Source: G963701675 sp963701675
Lineage (GTDB): Bacteria; Planctomycetota; Planctomycetia; Gemmatales; Gemmataceae
DNA length: 64,000 nucleotides
Reading direction: 5' to 3'
Assembly (NCBI GenBank): GCA_963701675.1
Contig: OY969623.1
Coordinates: 7,812,001-7,876,000 of the forward strand
Each line of letters begins with the position of its first letter. The stretch's first letter is position 1. Position numbers and translations under genes: made by a program. The notes under the pieces are model-generated. The model was not told where the DNA came from, made no database searches, and saw only the letters and a list, made by a program, of their open reading frames with translations. Shown here one piece after another: positions 44,825-53,881 of this stretch.

Positions 44825-45379
44825 ATGATTCGCATTTTCTCCACTCTCGCGGCCGTCAATTACATCCTTCTCGTGGCCAGCTTCGCCGTGGGAGTCGTGT
44901 CTAAGCTACAGGACGGAGTGCGCCAGCCCGACGGGTTCATCTATCTAGCGCATTTCATTCTCGGGCTGGCAGCTGCCAATGTGACGTTGCTCGTCCACTG
45001 CATCATTTTTACCTACTTTCTCGGAACCGGCCGTTGGGTCAAAGAAGTCAAACTCGCCTACCATATGCCCGACGAACCGCTTCCGAAATTAACCCGCGAT
45101 TTGAAACGCCGGACGTTCCCGCCGGCGCTCGCGGGAATGCTCGTGACCATCGCCGCCGCCGCTGCCGGCGCCGGTGCGCAACTCCAAGCCTGGCCTTGGA
45201 TGGTCCACGGCACGTTAGCCACCCTCGCTCTCTTGGTAAATGCGTGGGCGTTCGTCATCGAATTCAGAAACGTGCGCACCAACGCCGCCGTTATCGACGA
45301 AGTCCTGCGTGAAGTCGATCGCATCCGCATGCAGCGAGGATTGCCGAGCAATGCCGTGGCGTTGGAAGCGGATTCTTGA
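44825..45379 (+). CDS. Four-TM hypothetical membrane protein
   Basis: It has 184 residues and about four TM segments (ILLVASFAVGVV; AHFILGLAAANVTLLVHCII FTYFL; PPALAGMLVTIAAAAAGAGA; GTLATLALLVNAWAFVI) and a basic cytoplasmic tail (EVLREVDRIRMQRGL). The Shine-Dalgarno is weak. I do not recognise the family; conservation cannot be checked here. The length, start and hydrophobic pattern favour a real gene. Confidence 0.7.
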   Translation: MIRIFSTLAAVNYILLVASFAVGVVSKLQDGVRQPDGFIYLAHFILGLAAANVTLLVHCIIFTYFLGTGRWVKEVKLAYHMPDEPLPKLTRDLKRRTFPPALAGMLVTIAAAAAGAGAQLQAWPWMVHGTLATLALLVNAWAFVIEFRNVRTNAAVIDEVLREVDRIRMQRGLPSNAVALEADS

Positions 45380-45525
45380 CCAAACTCATTCGCGTCCATG
45401 GATGAGCCGCACGATTTTTGTGTATAGGCGCTCGAAAAAGTGTTTGACCTCGGTTTTCCGTGCGGGTACGGTGGAAGGATGTTCTTTGTTTCTTCATTTT
45501 CTCTGACTCGCCGGGGAGGCTCGCC

Positions 45526-46386
45526 ATGGCAATGGGGAATTGGCTGCGGAACGTATTAACACATCTTCGTCTTCCTTTTCGAGAACATCATCACCCACCG
45601 GTTTATGGGGCATCACACCTTGCACACGCCGAACATGTAACAGGTCATCGGGTTGCCAAAGCCGTTTTCCTCGCGGATGGCGATAGGCCGGTGGCGATAG
45701 TCCTTCGTGCGGGGGACCGGGTGGAGTTGTCTCGGGTCCGTTCCATCCTGGGAAACGACGAAGTTCGATTTGCGACCGTGGATGAAATCGGCGGCTGGTT
45801 TCGTGGTTGCGATCCGGGCGCCGTCCCTCCACTGCCGCTTCGTCGTGACATGCGGATATTAATGGATCGGGCACTGGCTTGTTTCGCCGAGATTCTCTTT
45901 CCCGCCGGCACGGCCGAGAACGCCCTCAGTGTTTCTTTCCGGGCGTGGTATCGCGCCATTCGGCCGGGTGTCGGCCGTTTCGCCGTCACAACGAATGGCG
46001 TTCACACCAAGCGCGCTTCGGTTCTGGTCGTTGAGGATGAAGCCGACACCAACGACTTGCTATGCCGACTTCTCGAGCGCGAAGGGATTTCGTGCCGCGG
46101 CGCCGAGCATGGAAAGCACGCGCTCGATCTCGCCGCGGAAGTTCCGCCTTCCGCCATCTTGCTTGACCTCATGCTCCCAGACATGAATGGGTTCGATGTC
46201 TACGAACGCCTCCGCCGTCATGGACCCATTCGCCGCATTCCAACCATCGTGGTCACCGCGCTCGACGACGACGAGTCACGCCGGCGCAGCAAAGAACTAG
46301 GTGCGGACGCGTATCTAACAAAGCCTTTCCATCCCGAAACGCTCCTTGCTGAAGTCGAGGAAATGTTAGTGGATGCGCGTGGTTAA
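45526..46386 (+). CDS. YbaK/aa-tRNA-deacylase-like domain fused to response regulator receiver
   Basis: ATG 45526 with GGGGAGG upstream is chosen over the frame start at 45460. Residues ~20-150 match the YbaK/prolyl-tRNA-editing fold: GHRVAKAVFLADGD (with the editing Lys), AIVLRAGDRVELSRVRSIL, CDPGAVPPLP and a final GVGRFAV. Residues ~165-285 are a complete receiver domain: VVEDEADTND, phospho-acceptor Asp in LLDLMLPDMNG, TALD, and LTKPFHPE. The 286-residue protein has no DNA-binding output domain. The fusion would link phospho-signalling to tRNA or aminoacyl binding (inference). No sensor kinase adjoins it. Confidence 0.82.
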   Translation: MAMGNWLRNVLTHLRLPFREHHHPPVYGASHLAHAEHVTGHRVAKAVFLADGDRPVAIVLRAGDRVELSRVRSILGNDEVRFATVDEIGGWFRGCDPGAVPPLPLRRDMRILMDRALACFAEILFPAGTAENALSVSFRAWYRAIRPGVGRFAVTTNGVHTKRASVLVVEDEADTNDLLCRLLEREGISCRGAEHGKHALDLAAEVPPSAILLDLMLPDMNGFDVYERLRRHGPIRRIPTIVVTALDDDESRRRSKELGADAYLTKPFHPETLLAEVEEMLVDARG

Positions 46387-46409
46387 CGGCATTTAGCAAA
46401 ATCTGGCTC

Positions 46410-46988
46410 TTATTCATCGGCCTGCCCGCTTCCGCGCTCAAGGGCCAGTTCAGCGGCGATTGGTTTCATCGCATCGATCACGAATTGAATGTGCTCGGTA
46501 AGATCGACGCCGAAGTCGGCGGCGCCGCGCTCGATGTCTTCCCGCTTTACGGTTCGCGCGAATCCCTTGGACTTCATTTTCTTTTTCACGCTGCTCGCCG
46601 TTAGATCGGTGATGCCGTTTGGCGCACGAGGGCGGCCGCGGAGATTAGGCCGGCTAGTTCATCGCATGCATAGAGTGCTTTGTCCATGAGATGAACTCGC
46701 GGACAATCGGGTAGGTAGTCGGCATGCGACTTGATCGCGTAGATTACATCCTCCGGGTAGCCCTGCTCTCTGAGGATATCGGCGCCTTTTAGCGGATGAT
46801 TGGGAGGATCGGGCCAACGTTCGTAATCGAAATCATGGAGCAACCCGACGATTCCCCAACGTTCGACATCTTCGCTCAGCTTGTTGGCGTAGGCACGCAT
46901 GGCGGCCTCAACGGCAAGCATGTGCCGCACCAAGCTTGGGTTCTTGGTGTACTCCGTGACCAATGCGAAGGCGTCAGACTCGATTCAT
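46410..46988 (-). CDS. HD-domain phosphohydrolase, frameshifted
   Basis: The clear frame (from TTG 46963) has HMLAVEAAMRAYANKL, the HD motif GIVGLLHDFDYERW and HADYLPDCPRVHLMDKALYA, then stops early. With one missing base restored in GG at 46621-46622, it continues NGITDLTASSVKKKMKSKGF ... VDLTEHIQFVIDAM to the stop at 46410. The N-terminus also fits better from ATG 46988 (preceded by GGAG) if one base near 46982 is extra, giving MNESDAFALVTEYTK. Restored, it is about 190 residues, the typical length of this HD family. It probably cleaves a phosphate bond; substrate unknown. Confidence 0.8.
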
Positions 46989-47086
46989 AAATGGCTCCGG
47001 TACTTATATTATCATTGAGATCGCATTTCGCCGTCACCGCTGGTTACGCTATCATGATCGATCAAGTGAGGTGAAGAGTACCTGTC

Positions 47087-47497
47087 ATGTCCGACGAATG
47101 GTATCGCGACGGTCTTCGGTTTGAATGCACTCGTTGCGGGAAATGCTGCACCGGCGTGCCAGGATTTGTGTGGGTAAACGCGGCGGAAATCGGCGCCATC
47201 GCGGCATTTCGCAACGAAACCGCTTCGGAAGTCTACGCTCTTTACACTCGACCGGTTGGTCGGCGGTCTAGCCTCCGCGAAAAGGCGAACGGCGACTGCG
47301 TCTTTTACGATCGATCCGTTGGCTGCACCATTTATCCGGTGCGACCTCGGCAATGTCGAACCTGGCCGTTCTGGGATAGCAACGTTGTCACGTCGGAAGC
47401 CTGGGAGAAAACGTGCGAGATTTGCCCGGGCTCCGGGAAAGGCGAGCTCATTCCAGCCGAAGAAGTCACGCTCCGCAGAAAGGTCATTCATCTGTAG
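47087..47497 (+). CDS. YkgJ-family cysteine-cluster protein
   Basis: This 136-residue protein has the YkgJ cysteine pattern: FECTRCGKCCTG near the start, DCVFYDRSVGCTIYPVRPRQ CRTWPF in the middle and CEICPG at the end. The pattern is assumed to bind zinc or an Fe-S cluster. The next gene starts 2 bases after the stop and encodes a second protein of the same type, so the two may form a complex. Function unknown. Confidence 0.88.
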   Translation: MSDEWYRDGLRFECTRCGKCCTGVPGFVWVNAAEIGAIAAFRNETASEVYALYTRPVGRRSSLREKANGDCVFYDRSVGCTIYPVRPRQCRTWPFWDSNVVTSEAWEKTCEICPGSGKGELIPAEEVTLRRKVIHL

Positions 47498-47499
47498 CA

Positions 47500-47952
47500 A
47501 TGTTTGAAACACTAAAGCGACAGGTCTTGGCGATGTACGATGAAGTGGACCGCGAGGTCGCTGCCGCCGGACCGATTTGCGTCGCCAGTGGCCGCTGTTG
47601 CCGTTTCAAAGAACATGGTCACGTCTTGTACTTGAGCAACGTCGAAGCGGAAATACTGCAGAGTTCTTCACCACGTTACGAGCTTCCTGTGTCGTCTGAC
47701 TTCTGTCCGTTCCAGAAGGAGAACCTTTGTACGGCCCGAGAGCCGCGGCCGCTGGGATGCCGGATCTACTATTGCGATCCGACGTATCAAGAAACCGGAA
47801 ATCAAATCACGGAGAAATACCTAGATCGGCTTAAACGTCTAGTGGAGGAGCACGGCCAAACGTGGGAATATGCCGCATTGCACGTCTTTTTGAATCAACC
47901 GAACGAGGCCGTCACAGGAGGAAACACATGCGCTGGCTCCACGGCACAATAG
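47500..47952 (+). CDS. Second YkgJ-like cysteine-cluster protein
   Basis: ATG 47500 (MFETLKRQVLAMYDEVDREV) is chosen over the longer frame from 47413 that overlaps the previous gene. It has 150 residues with cysteines ICVASGRCCRF, SDFCPFQKENLCT and PRPLGCRIYYCD. It follows the same cysteine plan as its neighbour but diverged elsewhere. Its 3' end overlaps the start of the PQQ-like gene by 25 bases. Cluster binding is a family inference. Confidence 0.85.
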   Translation: MFETLKRQVLAMYDEVDREVAAAGPICVASGRCCRFKEHGHVLYLSNVEAEILQSSSPRYELPVSSDFCPFQKENLCTAREPRPLGCRIYYCDPTYQETGNQITEKYLDRLKRLVEEHGQTWEYAALHVFLNQPNEAVTGGNTCAGSTAQ

Positions 47953-49157
47953 TTCTTTCGTGCGTCGTTCTTTTGGCCGGCGATTGGCCGCAATGGCTGG
48001 GGCCGAATCGTGACGCCGCATCACCCGAAACGGTGGCGGCGTGGAAAGAGCCGTTGCGCGTGTTATGGCGCCAACCGGCTGGCGAGGGGCACAGCTCGCC
48101 GATCGTCGCCGCCGGCCGCGTTTACTTTCATTCGAAAGCCGAACGCAAAGACTCTGAGGAAGTAACCGCGCTCGACGCGATTACCGGGAAAGGCGCGTGG
48201 AAATCGTGTTATCCGCGCGCCGCCTTTGCCAGCATCTTCGGCAATGGGCCTCGGGCGACGCCGACCTTTGCTAATGGCAAACTTTTCACCTTGGGCGTCA
48301 CCGGAATCCTCACTTGCTATGACGCGAGTGATGGAACCGAGGTTTGGCAGGTCGATACGCTAAAGAAATTTCAGACGCCCAATCTGTTGTTCGGCGTGTC
48401 GTGTTCGCCCCTCGTATGCGATGGCCGTGTCCTTGTGAATGTGGGTGGCAAAGGTGCGTCTATCGTGGCGTTCGACAAGGATTCAGGCGCCGTCGAATGG
48501 CAAGCACTCGACGACAAAGCGAGTTACGCATCACCGATCGTAGTCGGCGACAACGCTAATCGCCAGGTGATCTTTTTCACTCACGACGGCCTGGTTTGGC
48601 TCCGACCAGAAAACGCCGACGTGATCTGCCGATTCCCGCTGGTCGACTCACTGAGCGAAAGTTCGTCCACACCGATTCAGGTCGCCGGGACGGTCATCGC
48701 GAGTTCGATTACGAAAGGCACGTACGCGCTGCGAATCGAAACGATTGACGGTAAGGCAACCGTCAAGCAGGTATGGCAAATCCCAGAGCTTACGTGTTAT
48801 TTTTCAACGCCGGTCGCCATAGGCCTGGATCACATCTACGTTGTCACGGGTACCAAGCCACCGTCCTTGCGTACCCAAGCCGATCTGCATTGCATCGAAA
48901 CGAAAACAGGCAAAGTGCTTTGGACCAAGGCCAAGGTCGGCAAATACCACGCGTCGCTGCTTCGTACCGGCGACAACAAACTCCTGATGCTCGAAGAGGC
49001 CGGCGATCTGGTGCTTCTGGATGCTAATCCGAAGGAATATCGCGAGCTGGCACGGGCCAAGGTGTGCGGCGAAACGTGGGCCCATCCCGCTCTTGCCGAC
49101 GGGCGCTTATACGTCCGAGACAAGAACGAGCTCATATGCGTCGAACTTCCTCGCTAA
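47928..49157 (+). CDS. PQQ-like beta-propeller protein, exported
   Basis: AGGAGG lies 5 bases before ATG 47928; the frame is open further upstream without signal. The 409-residue protein begins with a signal peptide (IVLSCVVLLAGDWPQWLGPN), then WPQWLGPNRDAASPE, the standard opening of planctomycete PQQ-binding-like propellers. Repeats such as VTALDAITGKGAWKSCY, LTCYDASDGTEVWQVD and LHCIETKTGKVLWTK form the blades. It is likely a periplasmic propeller; whether it binds PQQ is unknown. The next gene starts 13 bases downstream. Confidence 0.9.
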   Translation: MRWLHGTIVLSCVVLLAGDWPQWLGPNRDAASPETVAAWKEPLRVLWRQPAGEGHSSPIVAAGRVYFHSKAERKDSEEVTALDAITGKGAWKSCYPRAAFASIFGNGPRATPTFANGKLFTLGVTGILTCYDASDGTEVWQVDTLKKFQTPNLLFGVSCSPLVCDGRVLVNVGGKGASIVAFDKDSGAVEWQALDDKASYASPIVVGDNANRQVIFFTHDGLVWLRPENADVICRFPLVDSLSESSSTPIQVAGTVIASSITKGTYALRIETIDGKATVKQVWQIPELTCYFSTPVAIGLDHIYVVTGTKPPSLRTQADLHCIETKTGKVLWTKAKVGKYHASLLRTGDNKLLMLEEAGDLVLLDANPKEYRELARAKVCGETWAHPALADGRLYVRDKNELICVELPR

Positions 49158-49170
49158 CGAGGCGCCCATC

Positions 49171-50271
49171 ATGCTCAGTGCCGACGGCTGCCGAGAGCGA
49201 AGGCGGCGCTTCTGGGAACGACTGGACAGCCGAATTCCGCGGCAACAGTCTGGCGACAGCGTCGTGCTCGCCGATCCGATCCACCTCATGTACCTCGCCA
49301 ATTTCTGGGTTGATCCGTGTAGCCTCGGCGCAGGTTTCGGCGGCTTCTTGGTCCTGTCCCGTGGAGGCCATGCGACTCTGTTCCATGAGAATCGCCTGCC
49401 CTCAACGATAGAATCCGCACACGTCGATTCCCGACAGGTAGTGAAGTGGTACGACGGCGTGACGCCAGCGTACGCCCGGCAACTCGCTGTCGCCTCAGCT
49501 TTACCTGCCGGCACGAAATTACCCGCACACGATCAACCGGGACATCCGCTGGCCCAGGCCGTCGTTACCGCGTTGGCCGAAATACGCCGTCAAAAGGATC
49601 CCGATGAATTGAGCATCCTCCGTCGTTGCATGCGCGTGACGGAGGCCGGTCATACGTGGGCGCGCGATAACGTCGAGTCCGGGATGACCGAGCTCGACGT
49701 GTATCGCGGTGTCAACTCAGCGTGCATCGCGGCGGCCGGGCAACCGGTCATCGTCTACGGCGACTTCGCAGTGTCACCGGGCCCGGAACGCACCGGCGGT
49801 CCACCTACCGACCGTGTCCTCGCAGCGGGCGACTTGTTTATCCTCGATTTTTCCGTGGTGACCGCGGGATATCGAAGTGATTTTACGGCCACGCTCATCG
49901 TTGACACGAAACCCACCGGCGACCAGCGCAGGATGCACAGCCTTTGTGTCGCAGCTCTCGAAGCCGGTGAGCGCTTGCTGCGAACAGGAACGGCATGTCG
50001 CGACATCTACGAGGCAGTGCGGCATGTGTTCGAGGATGCCGGCGTACGAGCTCATTTCCCGCATCACGCCGGCCACGGTCTAGGACTGACGCATCCCGAA
50101 GCGCCGTTCCTAGTGCGCCAGGCGACTGAAATGCTCATGACCAATGACGTCATTACGCTCGAACCGGGTTTGTACATGCCCGATATCGGCGGCATCCGGA
50201 TAGAGCACAATTATCTCATTACAGAGTCTGGATACGAACGGCTCAGTAATCACTCAATCTCATTGAAGTGA
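49171..50271 (+). CDS. M24-family Xaa-Pro peptidase
   Basis: ATG 49171 (MLSADGCRERRRRFWERL) is chosen over the long frame from 49021, which overlaps the propeller gene. The 366-residue protein has an N-terminal creatinase-like domain and a C-terminal pita-bread domain. All metal ligands are visible: the two Asp in LDFSVVTAGYRSDF, His in HHAGHGLGLTHPE, Glu in ITLEPGLY and Glu in IRIEHNYL. The enzyme cleaves Xaa-Pro bonds with two metals. No signal peptide, so cytoplasmic. Confidence 0.93.
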   Translation: MLSADGCRERRRRFWERLDSRIPRQQSGDSVVLADPIHLMYLANFWVDPCSLGAGFGGFLVLSRGGHATLFHENRLPSTIESAHVDSRQVVKWYDGVTPAYARQLAVASALPAGTKLPAHDQPGHPLAQAVVTALAEIRRQKDPDELSILRRCMRVTEAGHTWARDNVESGMTELDVYRGVNSACIAAAGQPVIVYGDFAVSPGPERTGGPPTDRVLAAGDLFILDFSVVTAGYRSDFTATLIVDTKPTGDQRRMHSLCVAALEAGERLLRTGTACRDIYEAVRHVFEDAGVRAHFPHHAGHGLGLTHPEAPFLVRQATEMLMTNDVITLEPGLYMPDIGGIRIEHNYLITESGYERLSNHSISLK

Positions 50272-50284
50272 ACGGTATGAAACG

Positions 50285-50302
50285 CACGGGTTGCAACCCG
50301 TG
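50285..50302. terminator. 18-base perfect palindrome between convergent genes
   Basis: CACGGGTTGCAACCCGTG lies 13 bases after the peptidase stop and 11 bases before the end of the DUF1080 gene. It could terminate both convergent transcripts, but no T-run follows. Confidence 0.5.
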
Positions 50303-50313
50303 GGCTTTGTTCA

Positions 50314-50970
50314 CTATTTCATTTCCTTGATCTGAATGTTCTTGAAATGCACTTCCGTACCTTCGGACTGCCAACCAATAGGGCCTTCAGTGAGAGCCGT
50401 CTTGCCCGATGCAACTTCCACCCCATTGACCTTCACCAGGACCGTGCCATCCGGTTTACAAGTCACCTCGGTCGTGCTCCATTCGCCCATTGGTTTGAGG
50501 ACTTTTTTCAACGCATCGAGATCAAACGTTGGCATACCGACAGGCTTGACGCCGCCCGGAAAGAAGAGTTTCCCGTGATCCATGTAGCGGCCTTGAGGTT
50601 CGACGGATGCGGGCCAAATCTTATGAGGCGCTTGGATGTGAACCAGGCAGCCGCTGTTGCTCTCTGGTTTACTGCCGGCCGGATAGCGCCAGTCGTAGCG
50701 GAGCACGTAGTTCTTATAGCTCTTGTCCGTGTAGAAATAGCCGAAGGGTTTTCCGGTACAAACCACGGCCCCATCCTTCACCGACCAGGTTGTCGCCGGT
50801 TCGCCGCCTTCTGCAACAAAGAACTTTATCCCCGTGAAGTCCTTGCCGTTGAAGACGGGTGTGAAGCCGTCCGCCGTTCCATCCTTTTGAGCCGCGTTGC
50901 CCGAAAGGGGATAGCCTGCCGCAAGGGATATAAGTGACAGCACGTAACCAATTCTCACGATGGTCGTCAT
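50314..50970 (-). CDS. DUF1080 exported sugar-hydrolase-like protein
   Basis: This 218-residue protein has a signal peptide (VLSLISLAAGYPLSGNAA) and one DUF1080 (3-keto-disaccharide hydrolase-type) beta-jellyroll: FTPVFNGKDFTGIKFF, GAVVCTGKPFGYFYTDKSYK, EWSTTEVTCKPDGTVLVKVN, and GPIGWQSEGTEVHFKNIQI. The domain is common in Planctomycetes, where it binds or cleaves oxidised disaccharides. Secreted or periplasmic; the substrate is unknown. Confidence 0.9.
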   Translation of the reverse strand: MTTIVRIGYVLSLISLAAGYPLSGNAAQKDGTADGFTPVFNGKDFTGIKFFVAEGGEPATTWSVKDGAVVCTGKPFGYFYTDKSYKNYVLRYDWRYPAGSKPESNSGCLVHIQAPHKIWPASVEPQGRYMDHGKLFFPGGVKPVGMPTFDLDALKKVLKPMGEWSTTEVTCKPDGTVLVKVNGVEVASGKTALTEGPIGWQSEGTEVHFKNIQIKEMK

Positions 50971-51131
50971 TCATTGACTCCGATTGGCGTTTCGTTATCG
51001 GTTCCGGTCGCCGAAACCAAGCGGAAGGGATTGTATTGCCATCGGTGTCCCGAAGCAATCATCGGGAAGTTCGATCAATTGACGGGTGCAATCGAACCAC
51101 CTAAGATTCGGAAGGACTGCTTTGACTGTCG

Positions 51132-51220
51132 GGAGAGGTGACAGAGCGGCCGATTGTGCGGCACTGGAAATGCCGTGTGGGGGTCAAACCTCACCGGGGG
51201 TTCGAATCCCCCCCTCTCCG
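51132..51220 (+). tRNA. tRNA-Ser (GGA)
   Basis: 89 bases fold as a class II tRNA: acceptor GGAGAGG/CCTCTCC with discriminator G51220, anticodon stem CGGCA/TGCCG around CTGGAAA (anticodon GGA), a long variable arm (TGTGGGGGTCAAACCTCA) and T-arm GGGGGTTCGAATCCCCC. CCA is not encoded. It is not tRNA-Sec: the acceptor stem is 7 bp and the anticodon is not TCA. Confidence 0.95.
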
Positions 51221-51304
51221 ATTCCAAAGAGCCATGCTCTTGTCCCTGTTTTGTCCCGGTCTTCCATCTTGGTCAATTGTTGGCCGGGCCGGCTCGCACT
51301 CCCG

Positions 51305-53680
51305 TCATGCCGCAACCCAGAGTCCGCCACTGAAGGCGCCGTCGATGACGTCGAATCCCGGCAGAAAGGTCGCGGGGCCGGGCAAATTGTTCTGGAACAG
51401 CCTGTGGCGCGGAGTCCCTGCGCGGGTTCCCACGAGCACCTCGGCCTTGCCGTCGCCGGTGAAGTCGGATGCGCCGACCGAAACGCCGATGTTCTGGCCG
51501 ACCTCAAACGCCATGAAGAAGTCCAACAAACTTCCCGAAGGATCGAACGTCCCCTTGGCCATGTCCTTGCCGCTGAACACCCGCACCTCGGGGTTGCCGA
51601 CCGAGGCGCCCGTGATTACATCCTTGAAGCCATCGCGATTGTAGTCCGCTACTGCCACGAATGAACCGACGTTGAAGTTCAGACCGTAGGGGAAGAACTC
51701 GGCCAACACGCTGGTGTCGTTGCCGGTGGGGAGCGTGCGGCTCGCCAGAATGGCCTTGGCATTGAAAACCCTGGTATGCGGGTTGCCTGCCGAGGCGCCG
51801 GTGATAACGTCGGCCAATCCGTCACCGTTAACATCGCCGGCGCCGACGTTCGCACCCACGTTGAAACCGAGGCCATACACGAATCCCTGCGCCAACAGAC
51901 TGGGATCGTCGCTCGTGGGAACGACGCCACTTGTGAAAATACTCTTGCCGTCGAACACCTTGACGTGTGGGTTCCCCGGCACCGCGCCCGTAATGATATC
52001 GGCAAAGCCGTCGCCGTTGACGTCGCCGGCGGCGATGTTGACGCCGACATTGAAGTTGATCCCGTAGGCGAAGCCGTGTGCCAGGAGGTTGCTTTCCGGG
52101 TTGATAAAGAACGTTCCATCGCTTAGCTTGGCGCCACTGTAGACCTTGACCGCGGGATTTCCGATAGTGGCGCTGACGATCAGGTCGTCGATACCGTCGC
52201 TGTTTACGTCGCCAAAGGCCACGGCGACGCCGCCCTCGTAGCCCGCGAATGGAGAAAACGTTCCCAGTGAGGCGCCGCCGCGACTGAACACCTGCAATTG
52301 GTTGGGCGCACCGCCGACGGCCAGAAAATGGACGTTGGCGCCGTCCAGCCGGGCCACCGCGAAATCGTAGTTGAGGGACGGGCCCTCGGCGGAACCGGCC
52401 ACGACGATCTTACCGTCTGCCTGGACCGCTATACCAGTGGCGAAGTCAGAATCGTAAGCGCCGCCGAGGTCGAAGGCGATGGTACGATGGACGCCGCTCC
52501 CGAAGGAAGTGTCCAGGTGGCCGTTAGGGTTTGCCCGTGCCACGAGGAAGTCAGAGTTGCCCATGGTAACTTCGGCTTGGCCGGCCATCACGATCTTCCC
52601 ATCCGCTTGCACGGCCACGGCGCTCAACCATTCTCGGTCGCCAACGTCAAAGTAGCTCTTGCCGCCACTGCCGAAACCGATGTCCAATGTACCTTTGGCG
52701 TTAAGCCGGGCCACGCCGAAGTAGCGGTCACTAATATCCAGGACGTTACCGGCCAGGACAATGTTGCCGTCCGGTTGCAGAGCCATGGCTTCCAGTTTGT
52801 CGTATTTGATGTTGCCGAGATTGAAGGGGATTATGCGATGGCCGCCGCTCCCGAATAGGGTGTCCGGTGCGCCGCTGGGGTTCAGCCGCGCCACCACGAA
52901 ATCTAAACTGCCTGCGAACTGCGTCGAGCCGGCTACGACAATCTTGCCGTCCGGTTGCACGGCGATAGCGGTGGCTTGGTCACCGTTGCTGTAGTCGCCG
53001 TCACTGAAGCCGAAGGTGGACTTGCCCCCGGCGCCAAAGCCCGGGTCCAGTGAGCCGTCGGCGTTCAGCCGGGCCACGCCGAAGTCATAGCTGCCCGACC
53101 CAACCTCGATCATACCGACCACGACAATCTTGCCGTCGGGTTGCAGAGCCACGCCGCTCAATCTGTCGAACTTTCCACCGCCAACGTCGAAGGCGATCGT
53201 ACGCAGGCCGCCGAGCCCGAAGCCGTTGTCCGTGGAACCATTGGCGTTGAGCCTGGCCACCACGAAATCAAAGTTGCCCGAGAATTCGGCGAAGCCGGCC
53301 ACAACGATCTTGCCGTCCGGTTGCAGGACAACGCCGCTGGCTACCTCCGTGAGATTAAACGCAGTGAAAGTGCGTTTACCGCTGGTACCGAAGCCCATAT
53401 CCGGCGTGCCATCTGAATTGAGCCGCGCGACCGCGAAATCGTAGTTGCCGGGCCCGACGCGGGCGGCGCCGGCCATGACAACCTTGCCATCGGGCTGTAC
53501 CGCCATGCTATGGGCTTGGTCACTTTTGAAATCGCCGATGTCGAAGGCGACGGTCTGCTTGCCGGTGCCATTAAACGTCAGATCCAAACCGCCGGCGGAA
53601 AGCAGAGTCCGATCTTCAAGGGGCTGCAGGTAAGGCACCCAGCGGCTGCCGCGATTGCTGTAAACACTGCGTTTCGACAT
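51305..53680 (-). CDS. Delta-60 repeat/FG-GAP exported protein (791 aa)
   Basis: ATG 53680 (MSKRSVYSNRGSRWVPY) with AGGAG upstream is chosen over the frame start at 53752. The export signature is LQPLEDRTLLSAGG (~residues 20-33). About seven delta-60 propeller units follow (AVQPDGKVVMAGAARVG; VARLNSDGTPDMGFG), then five FG-GAP-like units (FGDVNSDGIDDLIVSATIGN; GAGDVNGDGLADVITGAS) in the C-terminal ~300 residues. Both repeat types make beta-propellers. Upstream DNA shares a conserved block with the next giant gene, suggesting coregulation. Surface or extracellular location inferred. Confidence 0.9.
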   Translation of the reverse strand: MSKRSVYSNRGSRWVPYLQPLEDRTLLSAGGLDLTFNGTGKQTVAFDIGDFKSDQAHSMAVQPDGKVVMAGAARVGPGNYDFAVARLNSDGTPDMGFGTSGKRTFTAFNLTEVASGVVLQPDGKIVVAGFAEFSGNFDFVVARLNANGSTDNGFGLGGLRTIAFDVGGGKFDRLSGVALQPDGKIVVVGMIEVGSGSYDFGVARLNADGSLDPGFGAGGKSTFGFSDGDYSNGDQATAIAVQPDGKIVVAGSTQFAGSLDFVVARLNPSGAPDTLFGSGGHRIIPFNLGNIKYDKLEAMALQPDGNIVLAGNVLDISDRYFGVARLNAKGTLDIGFGSGGKSYFDVGDREWLSAVAVQADGKIVMAGQAEVTMGNSDFLVARANPNGHLDTSFGSGVHRTIAFDLGGAYDSDFATGIAVQADGKIVVAGSAEGPSLNYDFAVARLDGANVHFLAVGGAPNQLQVFSRGGASLGTFSPFAGYEGGVAVAFGDVNSDGIDDLIVSATIGNPAVKVYSGAKLSDGTFFINPESNLLAHGFAYGINFNVGVNIAAGDVNGDGFADIITGAVPGNPHVKVFDGKSIFTSGVVPTSDDPSLLAQGFVYGLGFNVGANVGAGDVNGDGLADVITGASAGNPHTRVFNAKAILASRTLPTGNDTSVLAEFFPYGLNFNVGSFVAVADYNRDGFKDVITGASVGNPEVRVFSGKDMAKGTFDPSGSLLDFFMAFEVGQNIGVSVGASDFTGDGKAEVLVGTRAGTPRHRLFQNNLPGPATFLPGFDVIDGAFSGGLWVAA

Positions 53681-53735
53681 GGCATCACTCCTATTCGCGT
53701 TGATCGGGTTTCGTGCTTGATCTTGCGTTCTAAGA

Positions 53736-53767
53736 CACCATGCGAATTCCAAGGCGGATTACTGCCA
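53736..53767 (-). promoter_or_regulatory. Conserved upstream block, copy 1
   Basis: CACCATGCGAATTCC, 7 bases, then ATTACTGCCA, starting 56 bases upstream of gene 51305-53680. The same two blocks with the same spacing lie upstream of gene 53882-58672 (58749-58780). Nothing else in the window has it. Confidence 0.55.
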
Positions 53768-53824
53768 AATTGTTTTTGTTTCTTCTTGGCAGGGGAAACT
53801 CAGAACCCGTCCACCCCAAAACAA

Positions 53825-53854
53825 ACCAACCCCAGGCAAGCGCCCGGGGTTGGT
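53825..53854 (-). terminator. Rho-independent terminator of the giant mosaic gene
   Basis: On the minus strand, ACCAACCCC and GGGGTTGGT (9-base perfect arms) are followed by TTGTTTTGG, about 28 bases after the stop of gene 53882-58672. A strong stem plus T-tract makes this the clearest intrinsic terminator in the window. Confidence 0.75.
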
Positions 53855-53881
53855 CGTATGGAGCATCGAAACGGCACAGGC

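Noticed and set aside
51132..51220. tRNA-Sec
   Set aside because: The anticodon is GGA and the acceptor stem has 7 pairs; it is tRNA-Ser.
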